18,160 nt of DNA, from positions 1 through 18,160 of the forward strand of contig JAEWEX010000476.1 in assembly GCA_023389135.1 (NCBI GenBank). The letters are read 5' to 3'. Below, in pieces: positions 1-5,879 of the stretch. A program made the position numbers and the translations under genes. The notes under the pieces were generated by a model. That model saw nothing but the letters and a program-made list of their open reading frames with translations. It made no database searches and was not told the origin of the DNA. The stretch is from Pseudomonadota bacterium (GTDB lineage: Bacteria; Pseudomonadota; Alphaproteobacteria; Rhizobiales; Methylopilaceae). Every line of letters begins with the position of its first letter. Position 1 is the stretch's first letter.

Positions 1-272
1 CGCGCGATGGTGCCGGCCGGCGCGCCGAGCCGGCGCGCCTCGAGGATCAGGTAGGCGGAGATCGCCGTGCTCGCCAGGTCGCCCGCGATGGGGACGAGGC
101 CCAGCAGGGGATCGACGCCGAAGCGGATGCCGGTCAGGGGAATGCGCCAGTTGGCGTCCAGCGTCCAGGACAGTTTTTCAAGGCGCGCAAGCGCCTCGGC
201 ATGGGGATCCGGCGCCACGGGCTCCGGCCTGGGCCGGGACGCAGGATGGCGAACCTTGGGGACGCGGGCCAT
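1..272 (-). CDS. DUF4112 domain protein, partial (C-terminus off the left edge)
   Basis: About 90 N-terminal residues are visible and the frame runs open off the left edge. The start is the ATG at 270-272, preceded on the minus strand by a purine-rich AGAAAGAG. A basic, proline-rich N-terminus (residues 1-25) is followed by the recognisable DUF4112 core: a Leu-Asp pair near residue 38, NWRIP at 41-45, then GIRFGVDPLLGLVPIAGD at about 48-65. The following segment (STAISAYLILEARR) looks like the start of a membrane helix. DUF4112 proteins are small, probably membrane-associated proteins of unknown function, common in proteobacteria. It diverges from the isomerase-like gene starting near 378. 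The family assignment rests on remembered conserved residues; no function is inferred. Confidence 0.8.
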   Translation of the reverse strand, partial: MARVPKVRHPASRPRPEPVAPDPHAEALARLEKLSWTLDANWRIPLTGIRFGVDPLLGLVPIAGDLASTAISAYLILEARRLGAPAGTIA

Positions 273-377
273 GGGCTCTTTCTGTCTGTGCAGGCCCGGT
301 CTCGACTGCCGGGGGCGACACGCGGATATGGGAGCGGCTAGGGTTCCCGGCCAGCGGTGGCCATGCGGGATGCTCCC

Positions 378-992
378 ATGACGCATACAACGATCGACTT
401 CTGGTACGAGTTCGCCTCCACCTACTCCTATGTGGCGGCGTTCCGCATAGGGAAACTGGCGGAAGAGCGCGGCGTCGAGGTTGCGTGGCGGCCGTTCCTG
501 CTCGGCCCGGTGTTCGCTAGCCAGGGATGGACGACGTCGCCCTTCAACCTGTTCCCCCTCAAGGGCCGCTACATGTGGCGCGACATGGAGCGCATCTGCG
601 CGCGCCACGGGCTCATGCTGTCACCGCCAGATCCGTTCCCGGCCAACGGCCTGCTCGCCGCCCGGGTCGCGCTGGCGCTGGACGATGTGGCGCGGCCCGC
701 CTTCACCAGGGCGGTCTACGAGGCCGAGTTCGCGGCCGGCGCCGACATCGGCTGGCCGGAGACGGTGGAGGCCGTGCTGGGCGATCTCGGCCACCATCCG
801 CCGACCGTGATGGAGCGCGCGCTGTCCGACGCCAACAAGGCGGCGCTGAAGCAGCAGACCGCGGAGGCCCAGCGCCTCGGCATCTTCGGCGCGCCCGCGA
901 TGGTGTGCGCGGACGGCGAACTGTTCTGGGGCAACGACCGGCTGGAGGATGCGCTGGACTGGGCCGCCGGCCGCGGGGCCCGCCCGGCATGA
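378..992 (+). CDS. 2-hydroxychromene-2-carboxylate isomerase-like protein (DsbA-fold / GST kappa family)
   Basis: A 204-residue protein of the thioredoxin-like DsbA/GST-kappa superfamily. Characterised members such as NahD isomerise 2-hydroxychromene-2-carboxylate using glutathione. The N-terminal strand IDFWYEF is followed by ASTYSY (residues 13-18), where the family usually has SPYSY with Ser contacting glutathione. The end of the fold shows the expected cis-Pro segment GIFGAPAMVCADGELFWGNDRLEDAL near 165-190. It has no CxxC, so it is not a disulfide oxidoreductase. I chose the ATG at 378 because it puts the first strand at the usual distance from the N-terminus and has GGGA about 7 bases upstream; GTG at 357 and ATG at 363 are also in frame. 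The gene overlaps the next by 4 bases (ATGA), so the two are probably translationally coupled. The substrate cannot be read from sequence; no aromatic-degradation genes are nearby. Confidence 0.85.
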   Translation: MTHTTIDFWYEFASTYSYVAAFRIGKLAEERGVEVAWRPFLLGPVFASQGWTTSPFNLFPLKGRYMWRDMERICARHGLMLSPPDPFPANGLLAARVALALDDVARPAFTRAVYEAEFAAGADIGWPETVEAVLGDLGHHPPTVMERALSDANKAALKQQTAEAQRLGIFGAPAMVCADGELFWGNDRLEDALDWAAGRGARPA

Positions 993-1756
993 GCCTCGCA
1001 CCGGAAGAGATCGAGCGCTACGCCCGCCACATCGTGCTGAGGGAGGTCGGCGGGCCCGGCCAGCAGGCGTTGAAGCGGGCGCGGGTGCTGGTGATCGGCG
1101 CCGGCGGGCTCGGCAGCCCGGCGCTGATGTACCTTGCGGCCGCCGGGGTCGGCACGCTGGGCATCGTCGACGACGACACGGTGTCGCTGTCCAATCTGCA
1201 ACGGCAGGTGCTGCACGCGACCTCCGACATCGGGCGGCCCAAGACCGACAGCGCCGCGGAGGCGATCGCGCGACTGAACCCGCATGTGGCCGTCGAGGCG
1301 CACGACCGGCGGCTGACGGGCGCAGACGCGGAGGCGCTGGTCGGCGCCTACGACCTCGTGCTCGACGGCTCCGACAATTTCGAGACGCGGTACCTTGTGG
1401 CGGACGCCTGCGAGCGCACGCGGAAACCGCTGGTGACGGCGTGGCTCGGAACCTTCGATGCCGGGATCACGACGCTGCGCCCGTTCGAGGCCGGGCCCGA
1501 CGGCACGCCGAACCCGACATGGCGCTGCCTGTTTCCCGAGCCGCCGCCGGCGGGGACGGTGCCCACCTGCGCGGAGGCGGGCGTGCTCGGCGCGCTCGCG
1601 GGCGTGGTCGGCTCGCTGATGGCGCTGGAGGCGATGCGGGAGATCGTGGGCTTCGGCGAGGGGCTGGTGGGCACCGTGCTGCTGGTGGATGCCCGCTCGC
1701 TGCGCTTCGAGCGGATCGGCTATGGCCGGGTCACTCCGCCTTCGGAACGGCGCTGA
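989..1756 (+). CDS. MoeB/ThiF/HesA-family E1-like sulfur-carrier adenylyltransferase
   Basis: A 255-residue E1-like enzyme. Family members adenylate the C-terminal Gly-Gly of MoaD (molybdopterin synthesis) or ThiS (thiamine synthesis). Visible features are the arginine-finger region ERYARHIVLREVGGPGQ (9-25), the nucleotide-binding loop VIGAGGLGSP (35-44), the DxxxVSLSNLQRQVL segment (62-75), the catalytic-Asp block LDGSDNFETRY (125-135) and the active-site TCAEAGVLG with Cys194. The structural zinc site seems lost. The first CxxC pair reads TWRC (only Cys180 remains), and the C-terminal CxxC is missing because the protein ends soon after the last strand. The gene shares ATGA with the upstream isomerase and its 3' end overlaps the opposing ROK-like gene by 26 bases. 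There is no adjacent moaD or thiS, so MoeB versus ThiF is undecided. Confidence 0.88.
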   Translation: MSLAPEEIERYARHIVLREVGGPGQQALKRARVLVIGAGGLGSPALMYLAAAGVGTLGIVDDDTVSLSNLQRQVLHATSDIGRPKTDSAAEAIARLNPHVAVEAHDRRLTGADAEALVGAYDLVLDGSDNFETRYLVADACERTRKPLVTAWLGTFDAGITTLRPFEAGPDGTPNPTWRCLFPEPPPAGTVPTCAEAGVLGALAGVVGSLMALEAMREIVGFGEGLVGTVLLVDARSLRFERIGYGRVTPPSERR

Positions 1757-2792
1757 AGCGGGCGTTGCCAAGACCGGTGCCGATGGTGAGCACGCCCCAG
1801 CGGGCGACCTCCGCCATGGCGGACAGTTCGCTCAGGCCCTGCACCACCGCGTCGTTGTGCATGACCACCGTTGTGTCGTGATCGCCGATCCGCGGCAGCG
1901 CGTCCGTCAGGCTCTGCGGCAGGTTGAAGCCCTTGGCCTCCCAGTTGCCCGGCAGGTTCTGGCCGCCGCTCTGGATGGTGCCGTCCTCAAGGATGATGCC
2001 GGGGCAGGCGACGCCGATGAACGGCGCCAGCCGCAGCTTCTTCCTGCCTGCGGCCGCGATCAGGTCCTCGAACATGGCCACGAGCCGCGACACCGCCTTC
2101 TTGCGCGTCGGCTTGTCGTCGGCGTGTCGCCACAGCTCCGACTTCCAGACGCGGACCTTCTTCAACCGCGCCTCGCCCTTCACTCTTGCGAACCGGACGA
2201 TGCCGGCGCGCATGTTGGTGCCGCCGATGTCGGCGGCCAGGATCGCGTCATGCCCGGCGAAGATCCAGGCCGGCGCCAGGTGCACCGCGCCCATGAGGCC
2301 CGCCTCGTCGGGATCGTTTCCGATCGGGTGGAGGTCGATGCCGATGCCGTCGGCGCGCAGCAGGATCTCGGCGCGGCCGATGGCAAGCTCGCCGAGCCGG
2401 CTCGCCCGCATGCCGCCCCCGACCACCACCTTCTCGGTGCCCTTCCACTCGCTGGTCTTGAGAAACCGCCGCACCACCGTCGCCAGCTCCTGCGCGAACT
2501 CCTCGACCGCTCCGAGCACGAGACCGGCCGCTTCGGGAGAGCCTTCCGCAAGGGCCGTCTCCAGCCCGCCGCGCCCGATGCTGTCGGTGGTGTCCTCTCC
2601 CAGGGGATCGCCGAACTTCCGGACCCGCTTGCGCCAGTCGTCGGCGATCCTCATGAAGGCGCCCTTGCTGGCCCGGTCGCCCAGGAAGCCGTCGCCGTCC
2701 TTGATCTGGATGTTCCAGCTGTCCACCGTCACCAATGGCAGCTTGCCCGCGCCGTGAGGAATGGCGTGGGAGAAGTCGTTCGGTTCGGCCAT
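1731..2792 (-). CDS. ROK-like sugar kinase with circularly permuted motif order
   Basis: A 353-residue actin/hexokinase-superfamily protein with ROK signatures: phosphate-1 loop ILAADIGGTNMRAGIV (184-199), PFIGVACPG (257-265), QNLPGNW (278-284), the catalytic-Asp motif MHNDA (311-315) and the adenosine-side loop LTIGTGLG (335-342). In ordinary ROK kinases these open the protein and a C-terminal GGG...AGLIGA region follows. Here that region comes first: KVVVGGG at 121-127 and DEAGLMGAVHLAP at 162-174 precede DIGGTN. The protein ends ten residues after the GTG loop, so the C-terminal lobe seems to have moved to the N-terminus. The zinc-binding CxCGxxGCxE motif of ROK repressors and kinases is absent. 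The sugar substrate is unknown. Transcription is in the same direction as the upstream dehydrogenase (97-base gap), so co-transcription is possible. The start ATG has GGGGA upstream. Confidence 0.8.
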   Translation of the reverse strand: MAEPNDFSHAIPHGAGKLPLVTVDSWNIQIKDGDGFLGDRASKGAFMRIADDWRKRVRKFGDPLGEDTTDSIGRGGLETALAEGSPEAAGLVLGAVEEFAQELATVVRRFLKTSEWKGTEKVVVGGGMRASRLGELAIGRAEILLRADGIGIDLHPIGNDPDEAGLMGAVHLAPAWIFAGHDAILAADIGGTNMRAGIVRFARVKGEARLKKVRVWKSELWRHADDKPTRKKAVSRLVAMFEDLIAAAGRKKLRLAPFIGVACPGIILEDGTIQSGGQNLPGNWEAKGFNLPQSLTDALPRIGDHDTTVVMHNDAVVQGLSELSAMAEVARWGVLTIGTGLGNARFSAVPKAE

Positions 2793-2889
2793 GGCGGATC
2801 CCCAACCTTGCTGCGCGCTGTCAACGCGCGGCGGCGGCGATCCGTTCGCCGGCAGGGCGGAGATTGGCGGGGCCGATCGACCGCCCCGG

Positions 2890-3888
2890 TCACAGCATGC
2901 TGGGCAGCACCCGGTCCGGCGGGCGGTGGCCGTCCATGAAGGCCTTGATGTTGACGATGACCTTCTCGCCCATGTCGACGCGGCCCTCGATTGTGGAGGA
3001 GCCCATATGCGGCATCAGCACCACCTTGCCCTGGCGCGCGAGCTTGACCAGGCGCGGGTTCACCGCCGGCTCGCCCTCGAACACGTCGAGCGCGGCGCCC
3101 GCCAGTTCGTCCGCCTCCAGCATGCGCGCCAGCGCCCCCTCGTCCACCACCTCGCCGCGGGCGGTGTTGACGATGTAGGCTTCCTTCTTGAGCAGCTTCA
3201 GCCGGCGCGCCGACAGCAGGTGATAGGTCGCCGGCGTGTGCGGGCAATGCACGGAGATGATGTCGACCCGCCCCAGCATCTGGTCGAGGCTGTCCCACCA
3301 GGTCGCCTCCAGGTCCTCCTCGACGGCGGCCGGCAGACGACGGCGGTTGTGGTAGTGGACCTGGAGCCCGAACGCCTTGGCGCGGCGCGCGACCGCCTGG
3401 CCGATGCGGCCCATGCCGAGGATGCCGAGGCGCTTGCCCCAGATCCTGTGGCCCAGCATCCAGGTCGGCGACCAGCCGGCCCAGTCCTCCCCGTCGGGGA
3501 TGATGCGCGCGCCCTCGGCGAGGCGGCGCGGCACGGCCAGCAGCATCGCCATGGTCATGTCCGCGGTATCCTCGGTCAGGACGCCGGGCGTGTTGGTCAC
3601 GGTGATGCCGCGGGCGAGCGCGGTCTCCACGTCGATGTGGTCCACGCCGTTGCCGAAATTGGCGATCAGCTTGAGATTGTCGCCGGCCTGCGCGATCAGG
3701 CCCTTGTCGATCCGGTCGGTGACGGTCGGCACCAGCACGTCGGCTTCCGCCATGGCTTGCGCCATACGGTCGCGGCCGAGCGGGGCGTTGTCGATGTTGA
3801 GCCGGGTGTCGAACAGTTCGCGCATGCGCGTTTCCACCGCATCCGGCAGCTTGCGGGTGACGACCACGAGGGGCTTCTTGCGCGACAT
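2890..3888 (-). CDS. D-2-hydroxyacid dehydrogenase (glyoxylate/hydroxypyruvate reductase type)
   Basis: A 332-residue cytosolic NAD(P)-dependent D-2-hydroxyacid dehydrogenase, of the usual family length. The substrate-loop segment IANFGNGVDHID (75-86) is followed by the Rossmann motif LGMGRIGQAVARRA (157-170). The catalytic triad is intact: Arg244 in NTARGE, Glu273 in FEGEP and His294 in MPHMGSS. After the second Rossmann strand the sequence is HYHNRRR, with basic rather than acidic residues, which suggests NADP(H) preference; this is inference. The likely role is reduction of glyoxylate or hydroxypyruvate, or oxidation of a related D-2-hydroxyacid. The closest remembered relatives are alphaproteobacterial GyaR-like enzymes, but the substrate is not proven. 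It diverges from the SH3-domain gene. No strong Shine-Dalgarno precedes the ATG at 3888. Confidence 0.9.
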   Translation of the reverse strand: MSRKKPLVVVTRKLPDAVETRMRELFDTRLNIDNAPLGRDRMAQAMAEADVLVPTVTDRIDKGLIAQAGDNLKLIANFGNGVDHIDVETALARGITVTNTPGVLTEDTADMTMAMLLAVPRRLAEGARIIPDGEDWAGWSPTWMLGHRIWGKRLGILGMGRIGQAVARRAKAFGLQVHYHNRRRLPAAVEEDLEATWWDSLDQMLGRVDIISVHCPHTPATYHLLSARRLKLLKKEAYIVNTARGEVVDEGALARMLEADELAGAALDVFEGEPAVNPRLVKLARQGKVVLMPHMGSSTIEGRVDMGEKVIVNIKAFMDGHRPPDRVLPSML

Positions 3889-3979
3889 GGCGGTGGGTCC
3901 GGGGCTCGCGTCCTTCCGGCGGAGGGCGCCGGCGAGGTCTGGTTAACGGGGCGTCAACGCCCTGTGTGGGACTAGTGTC

Positions 3980-4000
3980 GGGGCTGGCGTGACCAGCCCC
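3980..4000. other. Inverted repeat in the divergent region upstream of the SH3-domain gene
   Basis: GGGGCTGG (3980-3987) and CCAGCCCC (3993-4000) form an 8-bp perfect inverted repeat around a 5-base spacer, between the divergent dehydrogenase and SH3-domain genes. A smaller repeat, GGGCGT/ACGCCC, lies at 3949-3962. No T-run follows on either strand and neither gene ends here, so it is not a terminator. It could be an operator or a hairpin in the leader of the SH3-domain gene. Confidence 0.4.
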
Positions 4001-4065
4001 CGGCTGGCGGCGGAGTGTCATACAACGGTCGGGGAAACTCAACTCGCATGAGGGAGACTGTTCGG

Positions 4066-4608
4066 ATGCGCCGAGCGAAGCGGGCCGCCGGGTTACGGGC
4101 GGGAGCACTGGGTCTCGCGGCCGCCATCGCGTGCGCCATGGCCCCGGACGCAGGCGCGCAGGCCCCGGGCGCAGGGTCCGTCAGCGGGCTGCCGGTGCCG
4201 CGTTTCGTCAGCCTCAAATCCGACAAGGTGAATGTCCGCCGCGGGCCGACCACCCAGCATCAGGTGGCGTGGGAGTTCCTGCGCGAGGGCCTGCCCGTGG
4301 AGATCGTCGCGGAGTACGACAACTGGCGGCGCATCCGCGACGCCGACGGCGACGAGGGCTGGGTCTATCACAGCCTGCTGTCGGGCCGGCGCACGGCGCT
4401 GGTCTCGCCCTGGGCGGCCGACGAGGTCCAGGACCTGCGGGCTCGCGGCGACAGCGAGGCTCGGGTGGTGGCGCGGCTCCAGGCGCGGGTGCTGGCCAAT
4501 GTCGGCCCCTGCGACGGCGCCTGGTGCCGGCTGAGCGGACGCGGCTTCGAGGGCTGGATCGAGCAGGAGAAGCTCTGGGGCGTCTATCCCGGCGAGAAGG
4601 TCGAGTAG
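4066..4608 (+). CDS. Secreted/periplasmic bacterial SH3-domain protein
   Basis: A 180-residue exported protein. A signal peptide is clear: basic n-region MRRAKR, a hydrophobic core rich in Ala, Gly and Leu (about 13-26), and a likely cleavage after the AGAQA near residue 33. The mature part has two SH3-like modules. The first (about 45-107) begins FVSLKSDKVNVRRGPTTQ, contains WRRIRDADGDEGWVYHSLL and is a classic bacterial SH3. The second (about 115-170) has ARVLANVGPCDGAWCRLSG and FEGWIEQEKLWGVYPGE. Such domains usually bind cell-wall peptides or act as protein adaptors; there is no catalytic domain. The ATG at 4066 is preferred because AGGGAGA at 4051-4057 is well spaced and the signal peptide begins there. 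In-frame ATG 4048 and GTG 4015 are alternatives. It converges on irr with an 18-base gap. Confidence 0.85.
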   Translation: MRRAKRAAGLRAGALGLAAAIACAMAPDAGAQAPGAGSVSGLPVPRFVSLKSDKVNVRRGPTTQHQVAWEFLREGLPVEIVAEYDNWRRIRDADGDEGWVYHSLLSGRRTALVSPWAADEVQDLRARGDSEARVVARLQARVLANVGPCDGAWCRLSGRGFEGWIEQEKLWGVYPGEKVE

Positions 4609-4626
4609 CGGCCGGGAACCGCCGCC

Positions 4627-5097
4627 TTACCGCGACTTCGGCCGCACCCTCACGACCACGTCCACGCGGGCGATCTCGAAGCCGTCCGGTGCGCCGGGAA
4701 GGCCGGCAACCGACAGGCCGCTTCCGGGAATGTCCACCAGCCGGTTCTCGCCCTCGATGTAGAAATGGTGGTGGTCGTCGATGTTGGTGTCGAAATAGCT
4801 CTTGGCGCCCTCGACCGCGACCTGGCGCAGCAGGCCGGCGTCGGTGAACTGGTTCAGCGTGTTGTAGATGGTGGCGAGCGAAACCGCGACGCGGGCGCCG
4901 ACAGCCTCCTCGTGCAGCATCTCCGCGGTCAGGTGGCGGTCGCCCCGGCCGAACAGGAGGCGGCCGAGCGCGATGCGCTGCCGCGTGGGACGCAGCGATG
5001 CCGCCCGCAGCATGCCGGCCACGTCGCGCGCGACGCAACTCGTCGGCCTGAGGCCGCAGGCGGCGGCCGTCGTCTCGTTGGGCTGGCGGTCGGTCAT
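4627..5097 (-). CDS. irr: Iron response regulator Irr (Fur family)
   Basis: A 156-residue Fur-superfamily regulator matching alphaproteobacterial Irr, which senses iron through heme supply and represses or activates iron and heme genes. The DNA-binding half contains LRPTRQRIALGRLLF (35-49), DRHLTAEMLHEEA (53-65) and VSLATIYNTLNQFTDAGLLRQV (72-93). The dimerisation half has the Irr hallmark DDHHHFY (107-113) with the His triplet thought to bind heme or metal, and ends with IARVDVVVRVRPKSR. The N-terminal heme regulatory motif of Bradyrhizobium Irr (Cys-Pro) appears as Cys21-Val22, so the classic CP is missing. The position divergent from fabA-fabB-fabI agrees with the gene order I recall for other Alphaproteobacteria. 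The control region has a strong -10/-35 pair and a candidate Irr box between promoter and start, which suggests autoregulation. Confidence 0.93.
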   Translation of the reverse strand: MTDRQPNETTAAACGLRPTSCVARDVAGMLRAASLRPTRQRIALGRLLFGRGDRHLTAEMLHEEAVGARVAVSLATIYNTLNQFTDAGLLRQVAVEGAKSYFDTNIDDHHHFYIEGENRLVDIPGSGLSVAGLPGAPDGFEIARVDVVVRVRPKSR

Positions 5098-5113
5098 GGC
5101 AGGTCCGGTCTAC

Positions 5114-5130
5114 TTTAGAACTGGAATAAT
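5114..5130. promoter_or_regulatory. Candidate iron control element (Irr box) in the irr-fabA region
   Basis: TTTAGAA at 5114-5120 is a perfect match to the half-site of the iron control element (TTTAGAA/TTCTAAA) bound by Irr. The expected second half at 5124-5130 reads GAATAAT and keeps only part of the consensus. The site lies 17 bases upstream of the irr start codon and downstream of the predicted irr promoter, a position that fits roadblock autorepression. A short inverted repeat, CCTGA-AAAA-TCAGG (5131-5144), adjoins it. The assignment rests on one good half-site and on gene context. Confidence 0.45.
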
Positions 5131-5171
5131 CCTGAAAAATCAGGCGATGCGCTGCTGCTGCACCTGAGCAA

Positions 5172-5200
5172 ATAATAGCGCCTCCGACCTTCCGCGACAA
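5172..5200 (-). promoter_or_regulatory. Predicted sigma70-type promoter of irr
   Basis: On the minus strand TTGTCG (5200-5195) is separated by exactly 17 bases from TATTAT (5177-5172), matching 4/6 and 5/6 of the -35 and -10 consensus. Transcription would start near 5165, about 68 bases upstream of the irr ATG. This AT-rich patch stands out in a very GC-rich background. Confidence 0.55.
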
Positions 5201-5307
5201 CCTCCGGCCCGATCCGGCCCGTGGCGCTTTTCGCCGCGGGCGGGGCCGTGTTACACGTGCGCGGCGTCAAATCAGGCTGGATGCCGCATGGAAGGACTGG
5301 ACCTCGG

Positions 5308-5835
5308 ATGACCGATCGCAAGTCGAGTTTCGAATACGAGGACCTCCTGGCCTGCGGGCGCGGCGAGCTGTTCGGCGCCGGCAATGCCCAGCTTCCGCTG
5401 CCGCCCATGCTGATGTTCGACCGCATCCCGGAAATCTCCGAGACCGGCGGCCCTCACGGCAAGGGCTTCGTCCGCGCCGAACTCGACGTGCGCCCGGATC
5501 TCTGGTTCTTCGACTGCCACTTCAAGGGCGATCCGGTCATGCCGGGCTGCCTCGGCCTCGACGCCATGTGGCAACTGGTCGGCTTCTATCTCGGCTGGCT
5601 GGGCTCCCCCGGCCGCGGCCGGGCGCTGGGGCTGGGCGAGCTCAAGTTCTCCGGCCAGGTGCTGCCGTCCGTGAAGAAGGTGGTCTACGGCGTCGATTTC
5701 AAGCGGGTGATGCGGTCCCGGCTGGTGCTCGGCATCGCCGACGGATGGCTTGAAGCCGACGGCGAGATCATTTACCGGGCAAGCGACCTCAAGGTCGGCC
5801 TGTTCCAGGCCGAGCCCGCCACGGCCGCCGGCTGA
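5308..5835 (+). CDS. fabA: 3-hydroxydecanoyl-[ACP] dehydratase / trans-2-decenoyl-ACP isomerase
   Basis: FabA dehydrates 3-hydroxydecanoyl-ACP and isomerises trans-2- to cis-3-decenoyl-ACP, the branch point to unsaturated fatty acids. It acts in the cytosol as a hotdog-fold dimer. The 175-residue length is close to the E. coli protein. Motifs include the N-terminal [20 protein letters not shown] and the active-site block [20 protein letters not shown], with catalytic His71 and Asp85. Then follow [12 protein letters not shown] and a final [10 protein letters not shown] chose the ATG at 5308 by family N-terminus, with GAAGGA (5291-5296) upstream; the frame is open further upstream, but that part does not resemble FabA. 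It is the first gene of fabA-fabB-fabI, 44 bases before fabB and divergent from irr. Pairing with FabB marks the classical anaerobic unsaturated fatty-acid route. Confidence 0.96.
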   Translation: MTDRKSSFEYEDLLACGRGELFGAGNAQLPLPPMLMFDRIPEISETGGPHGKGFVRAELDVRPDLWFFDCHFKGDPVMPGCLGLDAMWQLVGFYLGWLGSPGRGRALGLGELKFSGQVLPSVKKVVYGVDFKRVMRSRLVLGIADGWLEADGEIIYRASDLKVGLFQAEPATAAG

Positions 5836-5842
5836 GCCGGCA

Positions 5843-5856
5843 GGCCCCGCGGGGCC
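5843..5856. other. Perfect 14-base palindrome between fabA and fabB
   Basis: The 44-base fabA-fabB gap holds the perfect palindrome GGCCCCGCGGGGCC, able to fold as a short GC hairpin (5-bp stem, CGCG loop) in the polycistronic mRNA. No T-run follows, so termination is not expected. It could tune processing or simply reflect the base composition. Confidence 0.35.
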
Positions 5857-5879
5857 GCCACTTGCAACGGAGTATCGAG

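Noticed and set aside
357..377. Upstream in-frame GTG and ATG starts for the isomerase-like gene
   Set aside because: They add MAMRDAP before the normal first strand and have poorer ribosome binding sites; kept only as alternatives.
2793..2889. Possible terminator between the dehydrogenase and ROK-like genes
   Set aside because: Only a 6-bp GC stem can be drawn and there is no T-run; not distinguishable from background.
2729..4108. Long minus-strand open frame of about 460 codons across the dehydrogenase gene
   Set aside because: It is rich in Arg, Gly, Pro and Ala with no family motif, and lies out of frame over a gene with an intact catalytic triad. High GC removes stop codons from shadow frames.
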